From: Pomphorhynchus laevis | Taxonomy: Eukaryota > Acanthocephala > Palaeacanthocephala > Echinorhynchida > Pomphorhynchidae | Direction: 5' to 3' | NCBI GenBank assembly: GCA_012934845.2 | Contig: WNNJ02000177.1 | Location: forward strand, 39,282 to 103,281 | Length of the DNA stretch: 64,000 bases | In this document: positions 25,916 to 37,462 of the stretch, piece after piece | How positions within the stretch are numbered: the stretch's first letter is position 1 | How the letters are laid out: every line of letters starts with the position of its first letter | Made by a program: the position numbers and the translations under genes | Notes under the pieces: generated by a model | What the model saw: the letters and a program-made list of their open reading frames with translations, nothing else | Told to the model about the DNA's origin: nothing | The model's database searches: none

Positions 25916-25985
25916 CAAACCCTAACGGGTCACAATTAAAACAAAAAAAGATATCAAATTTGAGCATCCTGACACTATATAATAA
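25912..25985. repeat. Dispersed repeat, copy 1
   Basis: This block (ACCCTAACGGGTCACAATTA, then GATATCAAATTT and GCATCCTGACACTA) matches 27829-27896. It resembles a LINE 3' end with a small CCCT/AGGG-type hairpin. Confidence 0.7.
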
Positions 25986-26035
25986 TATGCTTCACTATGC
26001 TGTTTGCCCTATTAAATTAAATTATTATTGTTTTA

Positions 26036-27305
26036 ACGAGGCAAATGCGTGCCAGCGCACGCTTACATGAAGACAACAAAACAAAAATGTAAATCATGTG
26101 TCGAGAAGGTGAGAACGGAGGATGTGTTTGAATGTGATAAAGAAGGGAGCGCGGCGGACGTCGAGAGGGAGTTGATTCCAGGCGAGTGAGGCGGCGACAA
26201 GGAAGGATCGGAGACCATAGTTGTTGGAGTAATTGGGAACGTGAAGTAAGAGGGAATTACAGGAACGCAGCGATAGTGAGGTGGAGCGAGTGTCGTCTAA
26301 GAAAGGAAGATTGGTGAACGATGGGGAGCCGACAGCGATGAGACGAAAAGTTACGAGAAGAAGGCGGAGTTTGATGTGGATGGTGGGCCAGGAGAGTTGG
26401 GCAAAATATGTGGATGTGTGGTCGAAGCGACGGAGACGAAAGAGCACTCGAACAACGGAGTTGATTATGCGTTGTAGGGGTAGGATTATGGATTTTGGAG
26501 AATTGGCGAAAAGGCTAAGGCAGTAATCGATTTTAAGAAAAAGAAGCGTTGAAAGAAGATACATACAAGAACGGAAGTCGATAAGGGTGCGGATACGGCG
26601 GATTCCATAGAGAATTAAGTTAGACGAGCGAACCTTGTCACGGACGAAGGGTTTAAGGGAAAGGTGATCATCGAAATGGAAGCCTAAGAAAGTGAGATTG
26701 TGGACTATAGGGAAGATCGATGAGGCAAAAGATACAGTGGGAGGAGATATGTTTGGTTTACGAGGAAGGATCCACATTATTTTGGACTTGTCGGGGTTTA
26801 GAACGAGATGGAGATTGGAGAGACGTTTGTAGATAGAAGAAAGACAGTTGGAAGCAGAAATGCCGATATCGTGTATGCGGTGTGGGGGTGCATGATCATA
26901 GATGAGGATGCCATCGGCGTATTGCAAAGGTTTGATAAACAGAGAGATCGCTAAGCAAAAGAGAGAAAATCAGGGGACCTAGGACTGAACCTTGTGGGTC
27001 CCCGCAAAAAATAGGGATGGGAAGGGAGGATGATGAATTAGAACAGACGCGAAAGGAACGGTCGGATAGATATGAGGCGAACCATGCTACGGAGGAGGAA
27101 GAAAAGCCGTAATCATAACGAAGGCGAGAAAGGAGGACGGAGTGGTCGACAATGTCGAATGCGGAGGAGAGGTCGAGGGAGATGAGAACACTATATAGAG
27201 CCTTGTCTCGAGAAATGAGTAAGTCGTTGTACACTTTTATGCATGCGATTTCTGTCGAGTGATTAGAGCGGAAAGCGGATTGGAAAGAATGTAATCGCCT
27301 AGAAA
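26036..27305 (-). mobile_element. LINE-D copy 1, 5'-truncated
   Basis: This is a minus-strand L2-like LINE fragment. At 26896-27234 it reads DLSSAFDIVDHSVLLSRL (motif A) and DPQGSVLGPL (motif B). At 26094-26927 follow MQYADGILIY (motif C) and the thumb and C-terminal segment to the stop. The YADD box reads YADG, so the second catalytic Asp is gone. One frame break separates the two frames. The non-coding end (26036-26093) holds the terminal hairpin GCGTGC-GCTG-GCACGC. The 5' end lies near 27305, so the endonuclease is missing. Confidence 0.85.
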
Positions 27306-27900
27306 ATGTTTATCGCTCCGCCACGAGATTAGTCCGTACTTACAGACATTTGGAATACAAGGATATACTTAGGTATATAAAAATACGTAGTCTTAGTCTC
27401 ATGCGAATTCGTGCTGATATGTGCCTCGTATGGCATATTTTACATACTAAGGATCATCCATTGCGTCACTTGTTAAGATTGCGAGATCAGCCCTCACTAC
27501 GCGGACATTCCCTTAAGTTCTTGCTTGGAGCACTACGCCTATGCTAGATATGTATCTCACTTTTTGCACAGAGAGTTGTATCGGTATGGAATCAACTTTC
27601 CGGTACGACTGTTAGCTCTCGTAATATTCATTTGTTCAAGCTGGAGTTGGATAAAGATTTAGCGAAGATAATCGATTGCGATCTGTATAGTTTTACTTTG
27701 ATTCCCTGTGATGCAACTTGTAAAGAGTCTTTGACTCGCTGTGTTGTCTATATAATGTTTTTTAGAAAAAAACATTAACTGTAAATCAAATAAACACAAG
27801 ACTTTCAAAGTCCCTAATGGGCAACAGTATAACAATCCCTAAAGGGTCACAATTAAAATAAAAAATACGATATCAAATTTTAGCATCCTGACACTACAGT
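27305..27900 (+). mobile_element. LINE-C 3' fragment
   Basis: The plus strand encodes a LINE-C C-terminus: RLVRTYRHLEYKDILRYIKI and SLMRIRADMCLVWHIL at 27320-27460, then worn frames reading VSVWNQLSG near 27575. The non-coding tail contains AACTTGTAAAGAGTCTTTGA and two small CCCT...GGG hairpins near 27812-27850. Several frame breaks are present. The dispersed repeat 27829-27896 is its last part. Confidence 0.65.
27829..27896. repeat. Dispersed repeat, copy 2
   Basis: Second copy of the block at 25912-25985, with a few substitutions. Its position directly after a LINE-C C-terminus suggests it is the 3' UTR of a LINE-C subfamily. Confidence 0.65.
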
Positions 27901-27959
27901 GTACATAGAATAATAATAATTTTTTATTTTTTGTTTCTTAGAGGTAGATTTATTGATAA

Positions 27960-29600
27960 AACAAAAAAATAAATCAAATAAATAATTTAAATTGATGTGT
28001 TATTAGACAAAGTTGTGGAGCTAGGAAGTGTTCCTAACTTGATTTTTTGTTGTTTTCTAATGAAGCTCTGAATCCCCCTCGCATTGCAGTTTAATTCATA
28101 CGTGCCAATATCATGGATAAACGGCATCTGTAGGAATGTATAGTGACAGAATAATATTTCGTGTTTTGCAGTAAATATTGTCCTGCTACCCGGTTAAAAA
28201 TATGGTTAACGGTTATTCCAATAAAGGATCGCTCCGTGATTTGTATTAATAGTCCATTGCACATGATGTCTGATCTTGCTTCTTTATCTCGAGTTGTGGT
28301 AATTGAATCAAATTTTACGTTATCCGGAACGTTTCGTAAAGTCGGCTCAGTGAGAGTGATGGCATACCTTTCTTAGTCGACGTGCAAGTTCATCGCGTAT
28401 AGCATTGTGTCGAATAATTGTCCCTCCACCCGTCCGGCATGATAATATACCTGCAAGATCATGATGATTGCTGCATTCACATTATCTTCCTGTGTCAATC
28501 GTTTGCCAGTCATATCGCCTTACCATTGAATCTTTAAACTCTTGCGAAGAGAGAAACATGTCTTTTGCGTCAGTGTAGTAACTTAGCCATGCATATGCCC
28601 CAACTCTACCCACGTTGACTAGTATTGTGCTACAATCTCTGTCGGAAGAATCTATTATCTGCTTGCGTCAAATTTGTACATTAATCTCATTCTCGAATCG
28701 TATTTGTTTAATAATTTCTTTCTGTATTTTTAACAGTTCGGATCCTGAAACACCATTCATAATAGGCGAGCATATTCTAATGGTTTTGGTGTAATCTGAA
28801 TTATTGCTACATGACGTAGCCAAGTTCTCCAAGTTTACTCGGTAGCGAGATTAATTTCATGGCTTCCGTATCATCAGGCAGATACCCGAGCATTTCGGGC
28901 AAAAGTTCTTTAAATGGGTTTATTTGAAGTGGCAAAAACCATTCATGTTCGGTCTCACATGTTCGCTTCAAATAAAGTTGCTTGTGCTGAGCTGCTTTCG
29001 TTAGCATAATATAGGCAGCGAAGGCCTCTGTTGTCGCAAGATCTTTAATTCGCTCAAATTTTGTCTCCCATATCTTCACTGCTTTCGTGTATTCGTCATG
29101 CACAAAGTTTGATGTTCCCACGAAGCTTCCAAGGTACTTGACACCGTCCTGTCGTATTTGCACTCCTTGTTCTGAGAACAATGCAGTATTTATGTAGCAA
29201 TAATTGGGATAAGTCAGTAAAATACACTTCTGAGGGTTTACATAAAAACCATATACAGGGCCACATCGGTTAAGCTCAATCCAAATTTTTTCTAGCTGAT
29301 CCTTCGTGCCTACACAACATCCATCGTCCGCATACCATTCATTTTTCGCATTAGGAGCTACTTTCTGGAAATTATCGATCATGGGCAATGATGCAAGAGC
29401 AAATGATGTCATTGATAATGAATCACCTTGTGTGAATCCCTCCTTAGATTAAAGAGTGATATCATTTACTGTCAGATCTGACGGGGCGCTATAGGTATTT
29501 TGAAGAATTGTTTTTAGTGACAAGCACAAGTGATCTATATGTTTCAGTGCTAGTTGTGTGTTTATGCAGTTGAATGCATTCTTGACATCAATACTTGACA
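27960..29600 (-). mobile_element. LINE-A copy, minus strand, decayed
   Basis: At 28807-29412 the minus strand encodes the RT from just after motif B (a stop now lies in or beside the TQGDSLS string near 29430) through motif C EWYADDGCCVG near 29330 and the thumb. Beyond 28800 the frame is broken repeatedly, but the zinc motif (SCRTGGGTIIRHNAIRDEL) is readable near 28390-28440 and nuclease-like strings near 28200-28270. The 5' end near 29480-29600 retains a worn VKNAFNCINT motif A. A piece of the element (29071-29143) is duplicated at 29609-29681. At least six breaks make it a pseudogene copy. Confidence 0.8.
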
Positions 29601-29608
29601 TCAGTAGA

Positions 29609-29681
29609 CATCTTTACTGCTTTTGTGCATTCGTCATGCACAAAGTTTGATGTTCACACGAAACTACCACGGTATTTTACA
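29609..29681 (-). repeat. Duplicated LINE-A segment
   Basis: This segment is a slightly diverged direct duplicate of 29071-29143, both containing GTCATGCACAAAGTTTGATG. It lies just outside the 5' end of the LINE-A copy. Confidence 0.8.
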
Positions 29682-29749
29682 CGGTACTTTACAAAAGTAC
29701 TTAACTACCAAAATACTTTTTCTCGACTCTGAACAAATTCTCCACGCTG

Positions 29750-30745
29750 AAAAGCAAGGGACCATCCTAGGTCCCCGGCTTTTCTCTCTTCTGCTTGGCG
29801 ATCTCTCTCCGTTTATCAAACCTTTGCAATACGCCGATGGCATCCTCATCTATGCTCATGAACCCCCACACCGCATACACGATATCGGCATTTCTGCTTC
29901 CAACTGTCTTTCTTCTATCTACAAACGTCTCTCCAATCTCCATCTCGTTCTAAACCCCGACAAGTCCAAAATAATGTGGATCCTTCCTCGTAAACCAAAC
30001 ATATCTCCTCCCACTGTATCTTTTGCCTCATCGATCTTCCCTATAGTCCACAATCTCACTTTCTTAGGCTTCCATTTCGATGATCACCTTTCTCTTAAAC
30101 CCTTCGTCCGTGACAAGGTCCGCTCGTTTAACTTAATTCTCCGTGACATCCGCCGTATCCGCCACCTTATCGACTTCCGTTCTTGTATGTATCTTCTTTC
30201 AACGCATCTTTTTTCTAAAATCGATTACTGCCTTAGCCTTTTCGCCAATTCTCCAAAATCCATAATCCTACCCCTACAACGCATAATCAACTCCGTTGTT
30301 CGAGTGCTCTTTCGTCTCCGTCGCTTCGACCACACATCCACATATTTTGCCCAACTCTCCTGGCCCACCATCCACATCCGCATCAAACTCCGCCTTCTTC
30401 TCGTAACTTTTCGTCTCATCGCTGTCGGCTCCCCATCGTTCATCAACCTTTCCTTTCTTAGACGACACTCGCCCCACCTCGCTATTGATGCGTTCCCGTC
30501 GTACCCTCTTACTCCACGTTCCCAATTACTCCGACAACTATGGTCTCCAATCCTTCCTCGTCGCAGCCTCACTCGCCTGGAATCAACTCCCTCTCGACGT
30601 CCGCCGCGCTCCCTCCTTTATCACATTCAAACACATCCTCCGTTCACACCTTGTCGACACATGATTTACATTTTTGTTTTATTGTGGTCATGTAAGCGTG
30701 CGCTAACACGCATTTGCCACGTTAAAATAAATGTTTTTCCCAAGT
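29750..30745 (+). mobile_element. LINE-D copy 2, 5'-truncated
   Basis: A plus-strand copy of the L2-like LINE-D starts within motif B (worn, then GPRLFSLLLGDLS near 29775) and runs through motif C QYADGILIY near 29825-29850, the thumb and the C-terminus. As in copy 1 the YADD box is YADG. A frame change near 30460 disrupts the last quarter. The terminal hairpin region (GCGTGCGCTAACACGC) is at 30697-30712, followed by TTTGCCACGTTAAAATAAAT. Compared with copies 1 and 3 the coding sequence is very similar, which suggests spread from one recent source. Confidence 0.85.
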
Positions 30746-30784
30746 CTCAACAATTTGTAGTGTATCGGAGCGCAACGCTCTGTG

Positions 30785-30835
30785 TCCCATAAATACAGTA
30801 GTACTGGGGGACTTTAACATGCCTGATGTGGTCTG
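30785..30835 (+). mobile_element. LINE-C endonuclease scrap
   Basis: The plus strand reads PINTVVLGDFNMPDVV, matching the GDFNMP motif of apurinic-type LINE endonucleases. No further homology surrounds it. Confidence 0.55.
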
Positions 30836-31057
30836 AAACATATAGTCACAGTATTTTTGGTAGGCGGAAGTGATCTTTGTAAACAGTATTTATGCCCGCG
30901 GAGACCGATAATAATGATCAACAGCCCAGTAATTTTTCTTTCAAATGCAGAGTACGTCAGTGAATTCAGTCTAACATCTATCTTTGATTGTTTTTTTTTC
31001 ACGTTTTATCTGTATGCTATTTTTATTCAGTTTTTATATCTTGTAATCCAACTTTCT

Positions 31058-31160
31058 ATGAGCCCTTTGTTCTTTAGTTGTTGTAATACAACAACTAGTT
31101 GTATTATTCTATGAGCCCTTTGTTCTTTAGTTGTTGTAATACAACAACTAAAGTTGTTCT
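31058..31160. repeat. Tandem palindromic repeat
   Basis: A block of about 50 bp (TATGAGCCCTTTGTTCTTTA followed by a TTAGTTGTTGTA/TACAACAACTAA palindrome) is present twice in tandem near 31058 and 31108, so each copy can form a long hairpin. Confidence 0.8.
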
Positions 31161-31429
31161 TTAGTTGTATGTAATAATACATACATTTAAAAAAATTAAA
31201 TATCTGAATCGTAAAATTTTCAAGAATAAGATTTGCATAACTTAAGTATTTAATTATTTAAAGTATTTAACTATTTCTGAATACATAACTTAACTATTTT
31301 ACATAACCCAGTATTTTTAACCGATATATTTAATGCACCATGTGATAGAACAAAAAAATTAAAGAACAAAAAAAATGAGAACAAAAAATTAAACAGCTTA
31401 AACACACACATATTCATACAAATTTCACA
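31161..31429. other. AT-rich stretch before LINE-C copy 2
   Basis: I see no coding signal. It may contain the 5' UTR of the LINE-C copy that follows. Confidence 0.4.
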
Positions 31430-32566
31430 ATGAAGAAAGCAAATTCGAAGAGAGCGTCAAACACTATACATATCACGCAACATCGTAATGCGTATAAGCG
31501 GCTAGAGGTCGAATGCTGCAATAAAGGCTGTGAAGTGTGGTCTATTGTCGACATTCCTTTAAATACCGAGTCGTCACTCAAGAGCAAGGACTTTTATTGC
31601 GGCTTTTGTTCTGCTACAATGATTTCGGCCCTCCAAATGAAACTAGTGCAAGATATGGTTTGTGATGTGAATTGTTGTGATATATCGTTACCTATCAACT
31701 TAAATGACGTTCGTGTCTCTCAAGACAGCACGGACCATCAAACTTCGATAAACACCTGTACCGTTAATCCTGTCGTTAAGCTGCCATTAGATGACAGTTC
31801 AACTCCTGACCTATGTGAACCGAGGATTGAATTACCTTCACTGTCATCTACGCATCAGCACGATAATACTTCAAATGCCGAACTTCAAATGCTGTCATCC
31901 TTTCAGGACAAAGAAAAATCGGTCATTCATGTTGAACAAACTACACCAGCTGTAAACAAAGGAAGGGTATGGCGCAACACTCTATTGCAACCTACACGAA
32001 ACGCTGGATCGACATACCATCAATTGGGTGAAATCAGAGGTAGCGATTCGAGTGGGGCCATCGATAGAAAACAGAAGGCCAAAAATAAGAATAAATCAGG
32101 AAATTATTTACCTTCAAATGGTCAGAGCATTTCTTTGGACAACGCTCCTTCTACAAACTACCGTTCGCATCCAGATAGGTCTTGCAATATCCTATTTAGT
32201 GGTATCGCTGAATCAAAGGCCAGTAACTCACAAACACGTATGAATGATGATGTGTCCAGCCTCCGTACTGTGTTCTGTCAGTTACTCTTAGAAGGTGATG
32301 AGAAGCTAGCTTCTACTCTGAAGGTTACAAAGTTGTTTCGACTTGGAAAAAAGGTGGTAGAGAAACCAAGATTGTTGAAAGTTGTATTATCTTCCGCAAA
32401 ACATGCAGACCTTTTGCTCAAACGTGGTTTTCCACTTAAAGATTATCCACATCGTATTCTTAAGGATCTGAGTCTCGAAGATCGTTTAAAGTTATAAGAA
32501 GCAAAAACAGTATTACGAAACCGGCTATCTGAAGGTGAAACGAACTTATGCATACGAAATTTTTAG
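31430..32566 (+). CDS. LINE-C copy 2 ORF1 protein
   Basis: This is the first protein of a CR1/Jockey-like LINE, expected to bind element RNA as a chaperone. The frame at 31430-32497 starts MKKANSKRAS and contains a Cys pattern near residues 25-60 (ECCNKGCEVW...DFYCGFC) that resembles a small zinc-binding module. A long low-complexity middle follows, then the conserved C-terminal region (TKLFRLGKKVVEKPRLLKV). A TAA at 32495-32497 stops the frame early. The same frame continues to a second stop at 32566 with EGETNLCIRNF, which matches ORF1 of copy 1 (NGESNLIIKNF), so the TAA looks like a nonsense mutation. ORF2 begins within this last segment. Confidence 0.75.
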
Positions 32567-35500
32567 GTTGTCAGGTGGCACCCAGTAGTTCGTTGGATTC
32601 CCATAACGATCAACAGCGTCACTTAGCAGTATCCAGTTTGAATTTTGCTAGTTCGTCTGGAAAAGGTAGTTTCAACAGTCATTCATCGCAACTCTTCAAT
32701 AGCGTTAGTTTCAATTCTGATCTGGGACACTTAGTTTCATTCAACAAATTATTCACCGTTCCTAGTAATCCCTTACCACAACCCACACGCTATTTATCGA
32801 TTGGGTATTCTAATCTTCGTAGTTTGCCTGCTCAAATAGTGGAGTTGAAGTATCACATGCTTTCTCATTCGTATGACATTTTCTGCGTTGCTGAATCCTG
32901 GTTGCATCAATATATTGTCGATACCACTGTGAACATTCCTGGATTTCGCCTTATACGAAGCGACAGGATATCAGGTAGGCGAGGTGGCGGTGTCGCCGCG
33001 TATGTCAGAGAAAATTTCCTCGTATCTGAGGTGTTGAATATTTGTGACCCTTGTGGGTCGTTTGAGACTCTATGCTTCCGTATTGATCACTCAGCGACCA
33101 GTATGAATTTTTGCGTCGTGTATCGATCTCCGTCAGTAATTGCAGACACTGATCAACTAAAACTTATTTTACAATCGGTATGTTCCTCCCCTCACTTTAT
33201 TCTTTTGGGCGATTTTAATCTTCCACGATCTAGATGGTCAGACTATGTCTTTTCTGATGGTAGTTCCACGGAAAGGGAAATATCTGAGTTCCTTGCTGAG
33301 GAACTCATGCTGATTCAGCATGTACAAGAACCAACTTGCTTAACTTCAAGATCGGATTCGGTACTTGATCTGGTGTTTTCCAGATATGTAGGAGACATAA
33401 TCAAAGTTGATTATCTGCCTCCTTTAGGAAGCAGTGACCACTGCTTGCTCTCATTGACGGCTGTCCCTTATTCCAGATTCTGTCCACCTTGTTCAAAAAC
33501 TTACAAACGTCATTGGTCGAAAGTGAGAAGAGAAGATGTTTTGAGAGTTTACAACCAATTCCCGTGTACTTTTATGAACACGGACAAGCTATCATTGAAT
33601 ATGATCACTGATTACCTACATAAATTATCTGATATTCTTGCCCCTATGCGCGAATCCTCTTATGCTGCTAAGTCACCTGCATGGATAGATTCCAACGTCA
33701 GACAACTAATAAGTTCAAGAAATTGTTTATGGAAGCTTCAGCGTTCTGACTCTGGTTTCTCTGCCAGATATAAATATGTTCGAAATCTTTGTACTAGAGT
33801 GAAAGCAACAAAACGATGTGCATTCGAATCGTCTATCGCTAATAATGTAACACGAAATCCAAAACTATTCTGGGCCTATGTTCGTCGCAACAGAACCCTT
33901 AATACAGAAATCAAGTATGTCCCTAATGCGGAGGGATGTATGATAACTTCTCAGAGTGGTATTGTAAGATGCCTTGCTACGTCTTTTTCGATACCGACAA
34001 ATAATTCACAAAGAGCTTCTATCACTTCGCATGGTGTAGCATTAAAGCAATCTTCGCGTTTTCTTCCAGTAACGATTAGTGAGATTGTAAGTCAGCTTGA
34101 TCAGCTTGACCCATTTAGCTCTACTGGCCCTGATGACATTTCTCCGTTTCTCTTGAAGAATTTATCTAGATATTTGGCTCCTTCCTATTTTTTAAAACAG
34201 TTTGACCAGTGGATGTGTTCCTGAAGTCTGGAAAACTGCCATCGTAGTTCCGATCCCAAAGAAAACCATTGCAACGGCTTGTACTGACTATAGACCAATC
34301 AGCCTGACTAGTTCTCTATGCAAAGTGCTTGAAAAGTTGATTTTCCACCCGGATCAGGCATCACTTGAGGGAACTCGGAATAATGTCGTCTTCTCAGCAC
34401 GGTTTCCTCCCTGGTCGTTCCTGCTTAACAAACTTATTGACTTCACGCAAAATGTGGGTTGAGGCGGTCAGTCGCGGCCAATCAATTAATGTGGTATTCA
34501 TTGACTTTTTAAGAGCATTCGATCGGGTGCCGCATGAGAGCTTGGTAGCATTACTATTTAACTACGGCATTCCTGTAATGTTGTGTAATTGGATTCAAGA
34601 TTTCCTACGTAATCGTTTCTTTAGGGTGAGAGTTGGCACCCATCTTTCCACTTCCAGACGCGTTTACTGTGGTGTTCCGCAGGGTACCGTACTAGGACCT
34701 CTGCTGTTTATTGTGTTCCTTAACGATTTGTTGCTGCGGATTCAAAGTCCCTGTCTTGCTTTTGTTGACGACCTCAAAATATGGTATGTAGATGATATTG
34801 ATCCGCTTGGCATTTCCCTGCAGGAAGACCTTAATGAAATATACCAATGGAGTGAGGCTACTGGTATGAAGATCAATGTTGACAAATGCGGCCACATGAA
34901 ATTAGGAAGGCGTTGCGATGACCGTCGTTTTCGCCTCGGAACTTCAATTCTTAATGTCGTCATGGAGTATAGGGATCTGGGTGTCATGGTGCATAGGACA
35001 TTGAAATTCCGATCAAATACAGAGTTTGCCTATAGCAAGGCTTTGCGAGCTATGTACTGCGTCAAAAATGCATTTAATCGTATTAATCCATACGTCTTCA
35101 AACGGCTTTACTGCGCTCTTGTTCGCCCGCATATAGAGTACTGCGTACAATTAGCTTTTCCGTACACTAAGGGAGAGTTCAATTGACTAAAGTCAATCCT
35201 TCGTATAGGTTCTCGAATGTGTATGGATGGATGGATCATATTCATATCGTGAGCGGCTTGAATTTCTAAAGATACCATCTTTGGGTCAGAGGCTATATTA
35301 CCTAGACCTTATTGCATTATGGCGAATGGTTAATGGGATAGATGGTTTTCCCTCGTGCTATGTTAAAGTTTGTTCTCAGACGCATCGTGGCCACCCGTTG
35401 AAACTATTTAAGTTTCCCCACGGTAAAGTAGTGAGTTTGGCTAGGCTCTCACATCGAGCATTAAACGCCTGGAACACGTTGCCAGGAGAAATAGCATGTA

Positions 35501-35583
35501 CCAAGGACTTATCTCAATTTAAAGTTCAACTTCGTCAGTGGATTAACGATCATGGCATTCCGAATGTATACAATATTATGTAA
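32548..35583 (+). pseudogene. LINE-C copy 2 ORF2, endonuclease-RT, broken
   Basis: ORF2 of the LINE encodes the enzymes of target-primed reverse transcription. The endonuclease occupies the start of the 32548-34224 frame (YSNLRSL, ESWLH, LLGDFNLP near 33210, GSSDHC near 33430). After a frame change near 34200-34370 the RT follows: YRPISLTSS, then HGFLPGRSC, motif A FIDFLRAFDRVPHE near 34500, motif B GVPQGTVLGPLLF near 34670, and motif C, which reads AFVDDLKIW rather than YADD. A second break near 35186 separates the C-terminal frame 35227-35583. Two breaks and the altered motif C suggest it is inactive, though FVDD keeps both Asp residues. Confidence 0.85.
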
Positions 35584-35690
35584 CCGCTATTAACTTTTTT
35601 TTTTCTTCTTTTCTTTTCTTTTTTATTTCCTATGTGATCAGTTGAAACAGCCATTTGGCTATAACTTGTAATACTAATAATAATATAATA
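35584..35690 (+). other. LINE-C copy 2 3' UTR
   Basis: A pyrimidine tract is followed by CAGCCATTTGGCTATAAC (a small hairpin) and an (AATAAT)-rich end. The hairpin position corresponds to GAGCTTTGCTCTTTTGGC in copy 1 near 16187. Confidence 0.6.
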
Positions 35691-35885
35691 AAGATTAGAG
35701 GTCATTACGATAGCTGATATGTTATAATGTTTCGGACCCTATTCGTCGACCAAGTATAGCAGTCGGGCCAAATCCATGCTAAGAATGTATTTTCTCTGAT
35801 GTAATGTGATTATATAGAGTAATTTCTTATTGTAACACATATAATATTATTTATTTTTATCCATAAAAATATTCCATTTAACCTT
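35691..35885 (-). mobile_element. PLE 3'-tail remnant (PLE5)
   Basis: This minus-strand piece matches the PLE tail: AGATTAGAGGTCAT at its left edge, a diverged pseudoknot region (GGACCC against GGGCC, and CTGATATG against ATAGCAG with one mismatch), then the ATATTATTTATTTTTATCCA end of the coding region. It is clearly older than the copies at 420-540 and 62100. Confidence 0.7.
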
Positions 35886-36880
35886 AAACTAAGTGGATTG
35901 GTACAACTTAACGTCGTTGTATTGTAAAAAGCTTGCTCTGGTAAGCTTAAACACGATTGATTTAAATACTGCATTTGCTCTGCTGCCAATGCCTTCAGAG
36001 GTGGAAAACACAAAAGAAACGAAGCCGCCATGCTCCATCAGAGATATTCGTTGGTTATATTTGACAAAATTACGGGATTTATTATATTCAAATGATGACA
36101 ATGGCTATCTTTTGACGTAATATTGAGCATGCACCGAGAATATACTGATGTCAAAAAACGTCCGCTCGAATATTTCGGTAAAGAGGCCAGAGCACACCAC
36201 ATCCAAGCAAGCGTTTGGGTTCCGAGTTGTTGTCCTGCGGTTGAAGTCAATCGAATCAGGGACATGCGATAGAAGCGGTTTGATCGTTACACCAGATCAT
36301 ATCCTGGTTAGCGTGGATGCAAAGACGTCTCGAATAGCGTTGTAGCGTAACGTCGGCAGCGCACCCTTCTTACACGAAAGTGCATGACGTATGGCAATGC
36401 TATCACCGCAAGCACATTTCGAATCACCCATATATGATGGTGTCCACCCATATAGACAGCAAATTGCGTCTTCAAATTCTTTGGGGCTTAAGTGAAAATT
36501 ATCAACAGCTAATGGCAACGAGCTTAGCCATATGGAAGCACACGTGAAGGATGCATGGGCTATAGAATAGACCAACGTTAAATCAAGGCATCACAGTACA
36601 AAGTCTCTTCTTTTCTTGAATTCGAATTTCCGGTGTGATGAAATCGTCTGGAACGTCGTCTTTTGAAGACTGTTCAGAGCATCACTAACTAAGGCTAGCT
36701 CGTTAGTCGCGCACAAATTTTTTGAACGATTCAAATTCCATAGTACATACAAAAGTGGGATCATTAATTCCAAGATTACCCAAATTAATAGGAGAAGTGA
36801 GTGTTACTTTCAGTTGATCATCGATGCTCTCTTTAAGATTGACAGAAAAAATCATGATACAAGGATGTCACTTAACTTAG
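35886..36880 (-). mobile_element. LINE-A C-terminal fragment
   Basis: The minus strand encodes only the C-terminal third of LINE-A, in several frames. It reads LGNLGINDPTF near 36770, ASIWLSSLPLA near 36510, the zinc motif CACGDSIAIRHALSCKKGAL near 36360-36430, nuclease-like strings LDVVCSGLF and RTFFDISIF near 36150-36220, and the tail EHGGFVSFVFSTSEG near 36020. Several frame changes are present. The RT palm is absent. Confidence 0.75.
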
Positions 36881-37250
36881 CTAATGTCGTTGGATCACAT
36901 AGGGTGGTACACATACTAGATTAATTTTTGTATTACTAATGATCTGTGTTAATTAATTATTAGTGTTATTAAAACACACACATTAAATTGTAAAATTTAA
37001 TTGCGATTAAACTAGTCTAGCTGGAAGGCAGAAACACAACTGTAATGTGCTGATTCCAGCATGTTTGCTTCGTTTTCCTTCTGGAACGCTCAACTTAAGC
37101 GTTATGCGCAATGCATGGCGACTCGAGGAACGTTTGTTGCCGAGATTAGCATTCTGTCAATTCTTCGCAAGAAAGCAGTGGTGCTTGGTCTGACATTGCC
37201 AAGAGTCTCGATAGCCAGCGGAAGGAAGGTGTAAAGAAACGAGTCCAAAC
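36881..37250. other. Unassigned stretch
   Basis: No recognisable motif on either strand. The right half (37020-37250) has a more balanced base composition than its surroundings and could be a decayed element that I cannot place. Confidence 0.35.
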
Positions 37251-37254
37251 ACTG

Positions 37255-37462
37255 CTATTTCTCCTGCTTTCGCACATCTCCTTTAGCCATTGTTATTTTG
37301 CTACCTCCTTTGGACTCCGCTCCTTCCTGGTGGCTGCTTTTTATTCTTTTTATTTTGTGAAGCAACTTGTAAAGAGCCTCGGCTCAATTCGTTGTCAATT
37401 AATAATAATAATAATGAAGAGTGGTCTAATAATAATATTATTATTATTAATAATAATAATGC
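37255..37462 (+). mobile_element. LINE 3'-end scrap with microsatellite
   Basis: The plus strand reads FGLRSFLVAA and then the tail GAAGCAACTTGTAAAGAGCC, matching the LINE-C 3' end at 27715, followed by (AAT)n and (ATT)n blocks at 37397-37462. Confidence 0.55.
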
